NCBI RefSeq assembly: GCF_042670205.1
Contig: NZ_JBHUWD010000016.1
Location: forward strand, 1-64,000
Direction: 5' to 3'
Length of the DNA: 64,000 bases
Source: Luteimicrobium sp042670205
Lineage (GTDB): Bacteria; Actinomycetota; Actinomycetes; Actinomycetales; Cellulomonadaceae
Position numbers and translations under genes: made by a program
The notes under the pieces: generated by a model
Seen by the model: the letters and a program-made list of their open reading frames with translations, nothing else
The model's database searches: none
Told to the model about the DNA's origin: nothing
Shown: one piece after another, positions 8,081 through 14,355 of the stretch
Layout of the letters: each line of letters opens with the position of its first letter
Numbering within the stretch: the first letter of the stretch is position 1

Positions 8081-9138
8081 GCGCGGCCCCCGCGACCACC
8101 GCGGCTCCGGCGGCCCCGGTCCCGACGGCGCACGTGCGCCGGGCTCGGCGGTCCCGCCAGGTGCGCGTCGGCGTCGTGCTCGGCGTGCTGGTCCTCGTGG
8201 CGTGCGGGATCTCGCTGTGCCTCGGCGAGGCCGCGGTCGCGCCCGTCGACGTCCTGCGTGCGCTCGTCGGGCGGGCGGACGTCCTGACGCACTTCGTGAT
8301 CTTCGACCTGCGCCTCCCGCGGCTCGAGACCGCCGTGCTGGTCGGCGCGTGCCTCGGGGTGTCGGGCGGCCTGCTCCAGTCCGTGGTCCGGAACCCGCTC
8401 GCCAGCCCCGACGTCGTCGGCATCACCGAGGCGGCGAGCGCGGCCGGGGTGATCGGGATCGTGTGGTTCTCGCTCAGCGGCGTCGCGCTGTCCGGGCTGG
8501 TGCTCGTGGGCGCGCTCGCCGCCGCGCTCCTCGTGTACGCGCTGGCATGGCGGTCCGGGCTGTCCGGCTACCGGTTCGTGCTCGTCGGGATCGGGGTCGC
8601 GGCCGTGGCGTCGGCCGCCGTCTCGTACGTGCTCACGCGCAGCGCCGTCACCGACGTGCGCGAGGCGATGGTCTGGCTCACCGGGAGCCTCAACGGCGCC
8701 GGGGGAGACCGGCTCTCGGTCCTGGCCGTCGCCTCGCTCGTCCTGCTCCCGCTCGCCTGGCTCCAGGGCCCGCGGCTCGCGCAGCTCGAGCTCGGCGACG
8801 ACACCGCCGCCGCGCTCGGGGTCGGCGTCGAGCGGACCCGTGGGCTCGCCGTCCTGACCTCGGTGGCGCTCGCGGCGGTCGCGGTCGCGGCGGCGGGGCC
8901 CGTGACGTTCGTCGCGCTCGTCTCGGCGCCCATCGCCCGGCGTCTCGTCGCCAGCGGCGCCCCCGCGCTCGTCTGCTCCGCGCTCGTCGGGGCGCTCGTC
9001 GTCGTCGTCTCCGACGGCGTCGCACAGTTCGCCGTCCCCGGGACGACCTACCCGGTGGGTGTGGTCACCGGCATCGTGGGCGCCCCCTACCTGCTCTGGC
9101 TGCTGACCCGGACCAACCGCGCCGGGCGAGGAGGCTGA
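8077..9138 (+). CDS. FecCD-family siderophore ABC transporter permease (second)
   Basis: A 353-residue FecCD permease with about ten membrane helices. Family motifs are RNPLASPDVVGITEAA (near residue 108) and GPVTFVALVSAPIARRL (near 276). It starts inside the stop codon of the first permease gene, so equimolar coupled synthesis is likely, as expected for a heterodimeric channel. In FecD-type proteins the second motif usually reads GxIxFVGLxxPH; here APIARRL replaces the PHxxRR part, a modest divergence. Confidence 0.89.
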   Translation: MSAAPATTAAPAAPVPTAHVRRARRSRQVRVGVVLGVLVLVACGISLCLGEAAVAPVDVLRALVGRADVLTHFVIFDLRLPRLETAVLVGACLGVSGGLLQSVVRNPLASPDVVGITEAASAAGVIGIVWFSLSGVALSGLVLVGALAAALLVYALAWRSGLSGYRFVLVGIGVAAVASAAVSYVLTRSAVTDVREAMVWLTGSLNGAGGDRLSVLAVASLVLLPLAWLQGPRLAQLELGDDTAAALGVGVERTRGLAVLTSVALAAVAVAAAGPVTFVALVSAPIARRLVASGAPALVCSALVGALVVVVSDGVAQFAVPGTTYPVGVVTGIVGAPYLLWLLTRTNRAGRGG

Positions 9139-9139
9139 C

Positions 9140-10000
9140 GTGACCCTGCCCGACCGTCCCGAGCGCCGAGCGCCCGCCACGGCCTCGCACACCCTCGCGG
9201 CCGAGGACCTCACCCTCGGCTACGAGGGGCGCGTCGTCGTGCGCGACCTCGGGCTCGCCGTGCCGCCGGGGCAGGTGACGGCGATCGTCGGGCCCAACGC
9301 GTGCGGCAAGTCGACGCTGCTGCGCGGCCTCGCGCGCCTGCTCAGCCCCGCCTCGGGCCGCGTCCTGCTCGACGGCGAGGACGTGCGCGCGCTCGGCACC
9401 CGCCGCGTCGCGCAGGTGCTCGGGCTGCTCCCGCAGAGCCCGGTCGCCCCCGAGGGCATCACCGTCGCGGACCTCGTGGGCCGCGGACGCTACCCGCACC
9501 AGGGCTGGTTGCGGCGGTGGACGTCCGCCGACGACCTCGCCGTCGCCGAGGCGATGGAGGCGACCGGCGTCGCCGACCTCGCGCCCCGGCCGCTCTCGGA
9601 GCTGTCGGGCGGCCAGCGGCAACGTGTGTGGATCGCGATGGCGCTCGCCCAGCGCACCGACCTGCTGCTCCTCGACGAGCCCACGACGTTCCTCGACATC
9701 GCCCACCAGATGGAGGTCCTCGACCTCCTCGCCGAGCTCAACGCGGACCGCGGCACGACCGTCGTCATGGTCCTGCACGACCTCAACCAGGCCGTCCGGT
9801 ACGCCGACCACCTCGTCGCGATGCGCGACGGGGAGATCGTGGCCGCGGGCGCACCCGGCGACGTCGTCACCGCGGACCTCGTCGAGCGAGTGTTCGGTCT
9901 GCGCAGCGTCGTCGTGGACGACCCCGTCACGGGCGACCCGATGGTCGTGCCCGTGGGGCGGCACCGGGCCCCCGGAGACGACGACGGCCCGCGCCCCTGA
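9140..10000 (+). CDS. Siderophore ABC transporter ATP-binding protein (FecE/FepC type)
   Basis: A 286-residue cytoplasmic ATPase. The Walker A is GPNACGKST (near residue 51), the Q-loop is LLPQSP, the signature is LSGGQRQR (near 155), the Walker B is LLLLDEP, the D-loop region is TTFLDIAHQ, and the switch His is in VLHDLNQA. It would energise import through the two FecCD permeases. It begins 1 nt after the second permease stop. The stop lies within a terminator-like hairpin. Confidence 0.93.
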   Translation: MTLPDRPERRAPATASHTLAAEDLTLGYEGRVVVRDLGLAVPPGQVTAIVGPNACGKSTLLRGLARLLSPASGRVLLDGEDVRALGTRRVAQVLGLLPQSPVAPEGITVADLVGRGRYPHQGWLRRWTSADDLAVAEAMEATGVADLAPRPLSELSGGQRQRVWIAMALAQRTDLLLLDEPTTFLDIAHQMEVLDLLAELNADRGTTVVMVLHDLNQAVRYADHLVAMRDGEIVAAGAPGDVVTADLVERVFGLRSVVVDDPVTGDPMVVPVGRHRAPGDDDGPRP

Positions 10001-10013
10001 CGGAGCGCGGGCC
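9986..10013. terminator. Bidirectional hairpin between the importer operon and the csbD-like gene
   Basis: Perfect 9-bp arms GGCCCGCGC/GCGCGGGCC surround a 10-nt loop that contains the importer stop codon. It sits between convergent genes, so it probably stops transcription from both sides. Confidence 0.55.
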
Positions 10014-10035
10014 GCGGTCGCGGGTACGGCCGGTG

Positions 10036-10209
10036 TCAGTGGTCGAACGCGTCCTTGACCTTCTCGCCGGCGTCCTTGATGTCGGCCTTCGCCTGGTCGG
10101 ACTTGCCCTCGGCCTCCTTCTGACGGTCGCCCGTCACCTTGCCGGTGGCCTCCTTGGCCTTGCCCTTGAGGTCCTCGGCCTGGTTCTTCATCTTGTCATC
10201 GAGTCCCAT
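10036..10209 (-). CDS. CsbD family stress-response protein
   Basis: A 57-residue, highly charged, Lys/Glu/Asp-rich protein starting MGLDDKMKNQAEDLKGKA, with repeated KGKAKEATGKVTGD-like segments. This is the CsbD pattern (general-stress proteins of unknown mechanism, often under sigma-B-type control in Gram-positives). The start is ATG 10209, with an AAGGA-type site upstream on the minus strand. It is convergent with the siderophore operon. No clear stress-sigma promoter could be read upstream. Identity rests on composition and the repeated motif. Confidence 0.85.
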   Translation of the reverse strand: MGLDDKMKNQAEDLKGKAKEATGKVTGDRQKEAEGKSDQAKADIKDAGEKVKDAFDH

Positions 10210-10412
10210 GAGCGTCCTTCCGTCGGCTGCGGCGGTCGTCCCGCCCTGACCTCTCCGACGCTAGGGCCGGTCCGGGAGCTACGCAGGAGGAGCGGTGGCG
10301 CTGGGGGTGCGGACGCGTTTTGACTGCCGTGCGGCGGGCCCGGAGGATGATCGGGGCGCCGGCGCGGCGCCGCCCACCGATGGTCCTTCCTCTCACGCCT
10401 GGAGCGACGAGC

Positions 10413-11276
10413 ATGCCGATGTCCGCCGAGGTCCCGCGCGCACCCGAGCGCCGGGTGGTCTTCCTGGACGTCGACGGCACCTACCTGACGCACACGGGCG
10501 TCGCGCCCGACAGCGCGCGCCACGCCGTCGCGGAGGCGCGGGCCGCCGGGCACCTCGTGCTCCTGTGCACCGGGCGCTCGCCGACGGAGCTCTCGGAGCT
10601 CGACGACGGCTCGTTCGACGGCGTCGTCGCCGGCGCGGGCGCGTACGCGGCGCTCGCGGACGGGACCGTGCTGCGGCACGAGACGATCCCTCTCGACGCC
10701 CTGGGCCGCTTGCTCGACCTGCTCGACGGCGCGGGGGCCGCCTACCTGCTGGAGACCAACGGCGGCCTGTACGGCACGCCGCACGGTCCCGCGACCTTCG
10801 AGCGGCTGTTGCGCAGCGAGGAGCCCGACGTCGAGCTCGGGCCCGCGCTCACCCAGCTCGTCGCGCGCGTCCGCACCGGTGTCGGCATCCGCCGCGACGA
10901 CGTCAACAAGGTCATGCTGCTCGACTCGCCCCTCCCGCTCGACGAGGTCCGCGCCGAGGTCGGGGACGTGCTCCGCGTGCTGCCGTCGTCGACGGCGCGG
11001 CTGGGGGAGCGCAGCGCCGAGATCCAGGGGCCGGGCGTGCACAAGGGCGTCGGGGTGGAGGCCGTGCTCTCGCACCTGGGCGTGCCGCGCGCCGCCTCGG
11101 TCGGCCTGGGCGACGGCGTCAACGACGTCGAGATGCTCCGCTACGTCGGGGTGGGCGTCGCGATGGGCGGCGCGCACCCCGACGCGATCGCCGCGGCGGA
11201 CTGGACGACGGGACGGCCCGAGGACGGCGGGCTCGCGGCGGCCTTCGAACGGCTGGGCCTGACGAAGCCCATGTGA
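10413..11276 (+). CDS. HAD-superfamily (Cof-type) phosphatase
   Basis: A 287-residue haloacid-dehalogenase hydrolase. Motif I is FLDVDGTYL (nucleophile D in DxDGT) near residue 17, motif II is LLCTGRS near 50, and motif IV is GLGDGVNDVEML near 230. A C2-type cap lies between motifs II and III. Cof-type enzymes dephosphorylate sugar phosphates or similar metabolites. I chose ATG 10413 because GGAG at 10401-10404 gives 8-nt spacing; ATG 10419 is an alternative. It is convergent with the VOC gene, with only 4 nt between the stops. Confidence 0.87.
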   Translation: MPMSAEVPRAPERRVVFLDVDGTYLTHTGVAPDSARHAVAEARAAGHLVLLCTGRSPTELSELDDGSFDGVVAGAGAYAALADGTVLRHETIPLDALGRLLDLLDGAGAAYLLETNGGLYGTPHGPATFERLLRSEEPDVELGPALTQLVARVRTGVGIRRDDVNKVMLLDSPLPLDEVRAEVGDVLRVLPSSTARLGERSAEIQGPGVHKGVGVEAVLSHLGVPRAASVGLGDGVNDVEMLRYVGVGVAMGGAHPDAIAAADWTTGRPEDGGLAAAFERLGLTKPM

Positions 11277-11280
11277 CCGG

Positions 11281-11676
11281 TCAGGCGGCCAGGTCCATGT
11301 GGAGGACCTCCCAGGCATGGCCGTCGACGTCCGTGAACGACCGCCCGTACATCGCCCCCTCCTCCTGGGCCGGCCGGTACTCGGCGCCCCCCGCGGCGAC
11401 GGCCCTGAGGACGAGATCGTCGACCTCCTCGCGCGTGGCCGCCGACAGGCAGTTGACGACCTGCGTCGAGCGCTGCGGGTCGCCCACGGGCGCCGGGGCG
11501 AACTGCGAGAAGAACGCGGGGACGAGCAGCATGACGCAGATCGTGTCGGAGACCACGACGCACGCCGCGTTCTCGTCGCTGAACCGCTGGTCGAGCCGGA
11601 AGCCGAGGCCCGTGTAGAAGCGGGTGGCCGCACCGAGGTCGGAGACGGGAAGGTTGACGAAGATCATGCGGTCCAC
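11281..11676 (-). CDS. VOC (glyoxalase/bleomycin-resistance) family protein
   Basis: A 131-residue single-subunit vicinal-oxygen-chelate protein starting VDRMIFVNLPVSDLGAATRF and ending with the beta strand DVDGHAWEVLHMD, where the Glu is a usual metal-ligand position. It resembles the PhnB/28-kDa glyoxalase-like proteins of actinobacteria. GTG 11676 is preceded by GGAGGA at 4-5 nt. It diverges from the sigma factor gene. Pairing of such sigma factors with small VOC or DUF1772-like genes is common and may mean it is a regulon member. Substrate unknown. Confidence 0.83.
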   Translation of the reverse strand: MDRMIFVNLPVSDLGAATRFYTGLGFRLDQRFSDENAACVVVSDTICVMLLVPAFFSQFAPAPVGDPQRSTQVVNCLSAATREEVDDLVLRAVAAGGAEYRPAQEEGAMYGRSFTDVDGHAWEVLHMDLAA

Positions 11677-11836
11677 GGGTCCTCCGGGGTTCGGGGTTCG
11701 GCACCGGCGTGCGTGGTGCGGCGGGGGCGCGTGCGCGCTCCTGGTCGGACCGACCGTCCCGCGGGACGGAACTCATCGCTCCGCGGCGAATCTGTTGCTC
11801 GGCTCGACCGTCGTCGACCGTGTCGGCGCTGCCGCG

Positions 11837-11842
11837 TACCGT
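11837..11842 (+). promoter_or_regulatory. -10 hexamer TACCGT of the sigma factor gene (leaderless)
   Basis: TACCGT, 6 nt, then ATG 11849, matching the window-wide leaderless spacing. It decides the start, since the open frame continues further upstream. Confidence 0.5.
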
Positions 11843-11848
11843 CGAAGG

Positions 11849-12889
11849 ATGACGACGACGCCAGCACGGCCCGCAGCGACCGCGATCGACGACGCCGCGT
11901 TCGAGGAGCTCGTCGCGCCGCTGCGACGCGAGATCTTCGCCCACTGCTACCGCATGACGGGGTCGGTCCAGGACGCGGAGGACCTCGTCCAGGAGACCTA
12001 CCTGCGGGCGTGGCGCGCGATGCACAGCTTTGAGCACCGCTCCTCGCTGCGGACCTGGCTGTACCGGATCGCGACCAACACGTGCCTGACCCACCTCGAG
12101 TCCCGCAAGCGGCGGCCTCTGCCGACGGGGCTCGGCCAGCCAGCGGCGGACCCGGCCCGCGAGCCCCAGGCCGACCACGACCGCACGTGGCTCGAGCCGC
12201 TGCCCGACGCCCTCGTCTGGGGCACCGAGCCGTCGGACCCGGCCACCGAGACGGTGACCCGCGACACGGTGCGGCTCGCCTTCATCACCGCGCTGCAGCA
12301 CCTCACGGCGCAGCAGCGTGCCGTCCTCCTCCTGCGCGAGGTGCTGCAGTGCAGCGCCGCGGAGACGGCCGAGGCGCTCGGGCTCACGGTCGCGGGCGTG
12401 AACTCCACGCTGCAGCGGGCACGCGCCCAGGTCGCGCGCCTCCAGGAGGCCGCGGACGCCGAGGACGGGGTGGGCGTGGATGCGCCGGACCTCGACGACC
12501 CGCGCACGCGCGAGCGCCTCGCGGCGTACGTGAGCGCGTTCGAGAGCTACGACATCCCGGCGATCGTGCGGCTGCTGGCGGACGACGTGGTGTGGGAGAT
12601 GCCGCCGTTCCCCGAGTGGTACCGCGGGCCAGCGCAGATCGGCCAGCTCATCGGCACCTGGTGCCCGGCGAGCCGCGCCGGCGACATGCGGCTGGTCCCG
12701 GCCGGCACCGCGAACGGGCTGCCGGTCTACGGGCTCTACATGCGCGACGACGACGGGGTCCACCGGGCCTTCCACGTCCAGCAGGTCGAGGTCGCCGACG
12801 ACGGCGTCACGCACGTCGTGGCGTACTTCGACACCGCGCTGTTCGCGGCGTTCGGGCTCCCGGAGGTCTGGTCGGAGCAGCGTCGCTGA
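11849..12889 (+). CDS. ECF-like sigma-70 factor with C-terminal SnoaL domain (TIGR02960/SigG type)
   Basis: A 346-residue extracytoplasmic-function-type sigma factor. Region 2 is at about residues 25-90 (YRMTGSVQDAEDLVQETYLRAW) and region 4 at about 150-205 (LTAQQRAVLLLREVLQCSAAETAEAL). A C-terminal SnoaL/NTF2-like domain of about 130 residues follows (from about 220; FPEWYRGPAQIG). The linker contains WLEPLPDALV, typical of the TIGR02960 group that includes mycobacterial SigG. In such sigma factors the fused C-terminal domain, not a separate anti-sigma gene, is thought to modulate activity; no anti-sigma gene lies beside it. The 21-bp repeat array begins 26 nt after its stop. Confidence 0.9.
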   Translation: MTTTPARPAATAIDDAAFEELVAPLRREIFAHCYRMTGSVQDAEDLVQETYLRAWRAMHSFEHRSSLRTWLYRIATNTCLTHLESRKRRPLPTGLGQPAADPAREPQADHDRTWLEPLPDALVWGTEPSDPATETVTRDTVRLAFITALQHLTAQQRAVLLLREVLQCSAAETAEALGLTVAGVNSTLQRARAQVARLQEAADAEDGVGVDAPDLDDPRTRERLAAYVSAFESYDIPAIVRLLADDVVWEMPPFPEWYRGPAQIGQLIGTWCPASRAGDMRLVPAGTANGLPVYGLYMRDDDGVHRAFHVQQVEVADDGVTHVVAYFDTALFAAFGLPEVWSEQRR

Positions 12890-12915
12890 ACCTCCGCGTG
12901 CTGCCGTCCCCCGAC

Positions 12916-12986
12916 GGTGACGTGGGGTTCGCCGAGGGTGACGTGGGGTTCGCCGAGGGTGACGTGGGGTTCGCCGAGGGTGACGT
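12916..12986 (+). repeat. Tandem 21-bp repeat array A
   Basis: Units begin at 12916, 12937, 12958 and (partial) 12979. Each starts GGTGACGTGGGG and ends TTCGCCGAG, and the full units are identical. The array starts 26 nt after the sigma factor stop. Its reverse complement resembles array B at 13244-13387. Confidence 0.85.
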
Positions 12987-13050
12987 TGTTCGGTCGGGTC
13001 CGCGGGTGGGCACGGCCATTCGCTGTCGAGATGCCTCGCCCAGGTTGAGT

Positions 13051-13141
13051 GCCGACCATGCGAACGGCCACGTCTGCTCGTGCCGAGCATGCTGCTGTGC
13101 GCATGCTCGGCGTCGTGAGGGTGGGCACGCGCATGGTCGGC
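13051..13141. repeat. Nested double-motif palindrome
   Basis: The outer arms GCCGACCATGCG (13051-13062) and CGCATGGTCGGC (13130-13141) are perfect complements. The inner arms GCCGAGCATGC (13082-13092) and GCATGCTCGGC (13101-13111) are also perfect, with an 8-nt loop. Two forward and two inverted copies of a GCCGANCATG motif thus face each other. A further GCATGCTCGG lies near 13162. Confidence 0.75.
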
Positions 13142-13243
13142 GCGGGAGGCGGTGGCCGATCGCATGCTCGGGGTTCGTGGTACTCGTCGAACTGCCGGAA
13201 TTCCTGACCGTAAACGGGAAACGCAACGCCATCCTGCGGCGAA

Positions 13244-13387
13244 CGTCACCGTCGGCGAACCGAGCGTCACCGTCGGCGGACCGAGCGTCACCGTCGGCGG
13301 ACCGAGCGTCACCGTCGGCGGACCGAGCGTCACCCTCGGCGAACCCAGCGTCACCCTCGGCGAACCCAGCGTCGCCGTCAGCGGTAG
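13244..13387 (+). repeat. Tandem 21-bp repeat array B, inverted relative to array A
   Basis: Units start at 13244, 13265, 13286, 13307, 13328 and 13349, each beginning CGTCACC(G/C)TCGGCG. A degenerate seventh unit at 13370 contains the oleD stop codon. Variation is mostly at two positions (G/C and A/G) and is phased: the middle three units are identical and the last two are identical, which suggests local unit duplication. Confidence 0.85.
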
Positions 13388-14355
13388 GAGGCCGCCAGGC
13401 GCGCGAAGCCCTCGTCGAGCGTGACGCCCGGGGTCCAGCGCAGGTCCGCCCGCGTGCGGCGCTGGTCGAACCAGTGCGCGGTGGAGAGCTGCTCGGCGAG
13501 GAACCGCGTCATGGGCGGCTCGTCGGCGCCGGGTCGCACGGCCCAGACGCGCTCCACCAGGCCACCGGCGGCCCGGGCGAGCCCGGGCGGGACGGACCAG
13601 GCGGGCGGCCGCACGCCCGCGGCCCGGCAGATCCCCGCCAGCAGCTCGGCGACCGTGCGCGGCTCGCCGTTGGTGACGACGTACGCGTTTCCGTGCACGT
13701 CGGGCGCGCGCTCGAGCGCGGCGACGATCGCCGACGCGGCGTTGTCGACGTAGGTGCTGTCGATGAGCGCCTGCCCGGCGCCGAGCAGGGGGAGACGGCC
13801 GGCGCGGGCCCGCGCGACGACCCGCTCGGTGAGCTGCGCGTCGCCGGGTCCCCATACGAGGTGGGGCCGCACGACGACGAGCGGCATCGCGTCCGAGTCG
13901 GCAGCGAGCGCGAGCCGCTCGCCGAGCGCCTTGGTGCGCGCGTACTCGCCGCGCGCCCGCGCGGGGTCGGCGGGCTCGGCGTCGTCCCCGACGATCGAGC
14001 TGCCCGCGTGAGCGACCGACGGGGACGAGACGTGCACGAACCGCGTCACGCCGGCGTCGCGCGCGGCGTCCAGCAGGTCGCGGGTCCCCGCGACGTTGAC
14101 GCGTTCGAAGTCGGCGGGGTCGCCCGCGAGCGAGACCTTCGCGGCGAGGTGCACGACGACCTCCGTGCCGTCGAGCGCGCCCCGCACTGCCGCCGGGTCG
14201 GTGATCGAACCGAGCGCGTCCTCGGTGCCCTCCACCCCGGACGGACGACGCTGGAAGGTCCGGACCGCGTACCCGGTGTCCTGCAGGTCGCGGACGACGG
14301 CCCGTCCGAGGAACCCGGACGCGCCGGTGACGAGGGCGGTCCCGCGCCCGGTCAC
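13378..14355 (-). CDS. oleD: OleD, 2-alkyl-3-oxoalkanoate reductase (SDR/3-beta-HSD family)
   Basis: A 325-residue extended short-chain dehydrogenase. The N-terminal nucleotide site is TGASGFLG (residues 10-17). VVHLAAKVS follows, and the catalytic YxxxK is in EYARTKALGE. In the Ole pathway OleD reduces the 2-alkyl-3-ketoacid made by OleA to the 2-alkyl-3-hydroxyacid with NADPH. The GTG start is within the oleBC stop (GTGA overlap), so it is coupled and last in oleA-oleBC-oleD. The gene order and the OleBC fusion make the assignment specific although the fold itself is general. The stop lies inside 21-bp array B. Confidence 0.9.
   Translation of the reverse strand: MTGRGTALVTGASGFLGRAVVRDLQDTGYAVRTFQRRPSGVEGTEDALGSITDPAAVRGALDGTEVVVHLAAKVSLAGDPADFERVNVAGTRDLLDAARDAGVTRFVHVSSPSVAHAGSSIVGDDAEPADPARARGEYARTKALGERLALAADSDAMPLVVVRPHLVWGPGDAQLTERVVARARAGRLPLLGAGQALIDSTYVDNAASAIVAALERAPDVHGNAYVVTNGEPRTVAELLAGICRAAGVRPPAWSVPPGLARAAGGLVERVWAVRPGADEPPMTRFLAEQLSTAHWFDQRRTRADLRWTPGVTLDEGFARLAASYR

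Larger units (their letters stand above)
12890..13377. other. Structured convergent intergenic region (488 bp, no gene)
   Basis: There is no plausible gene. It holds a three-and-a-half-copy 21-bp array (12916-12986), a nested palindrome (13051-13141) and a six-to-seven-copy 21-bp array in the opposite orientation (13244-13387). It lies between the 3' ends of the sigma factor gene and oleD. Open frames through the arrays are repeats of seven residues that follow from the 21-bp period and are not credible genes. Confidence 0.7.

Noticed and set aside
12916..13387. CRISPR array
   Set aside because: Units are 21 bp, tandem and contiguous with no unique spacers, and there are no cas genes.
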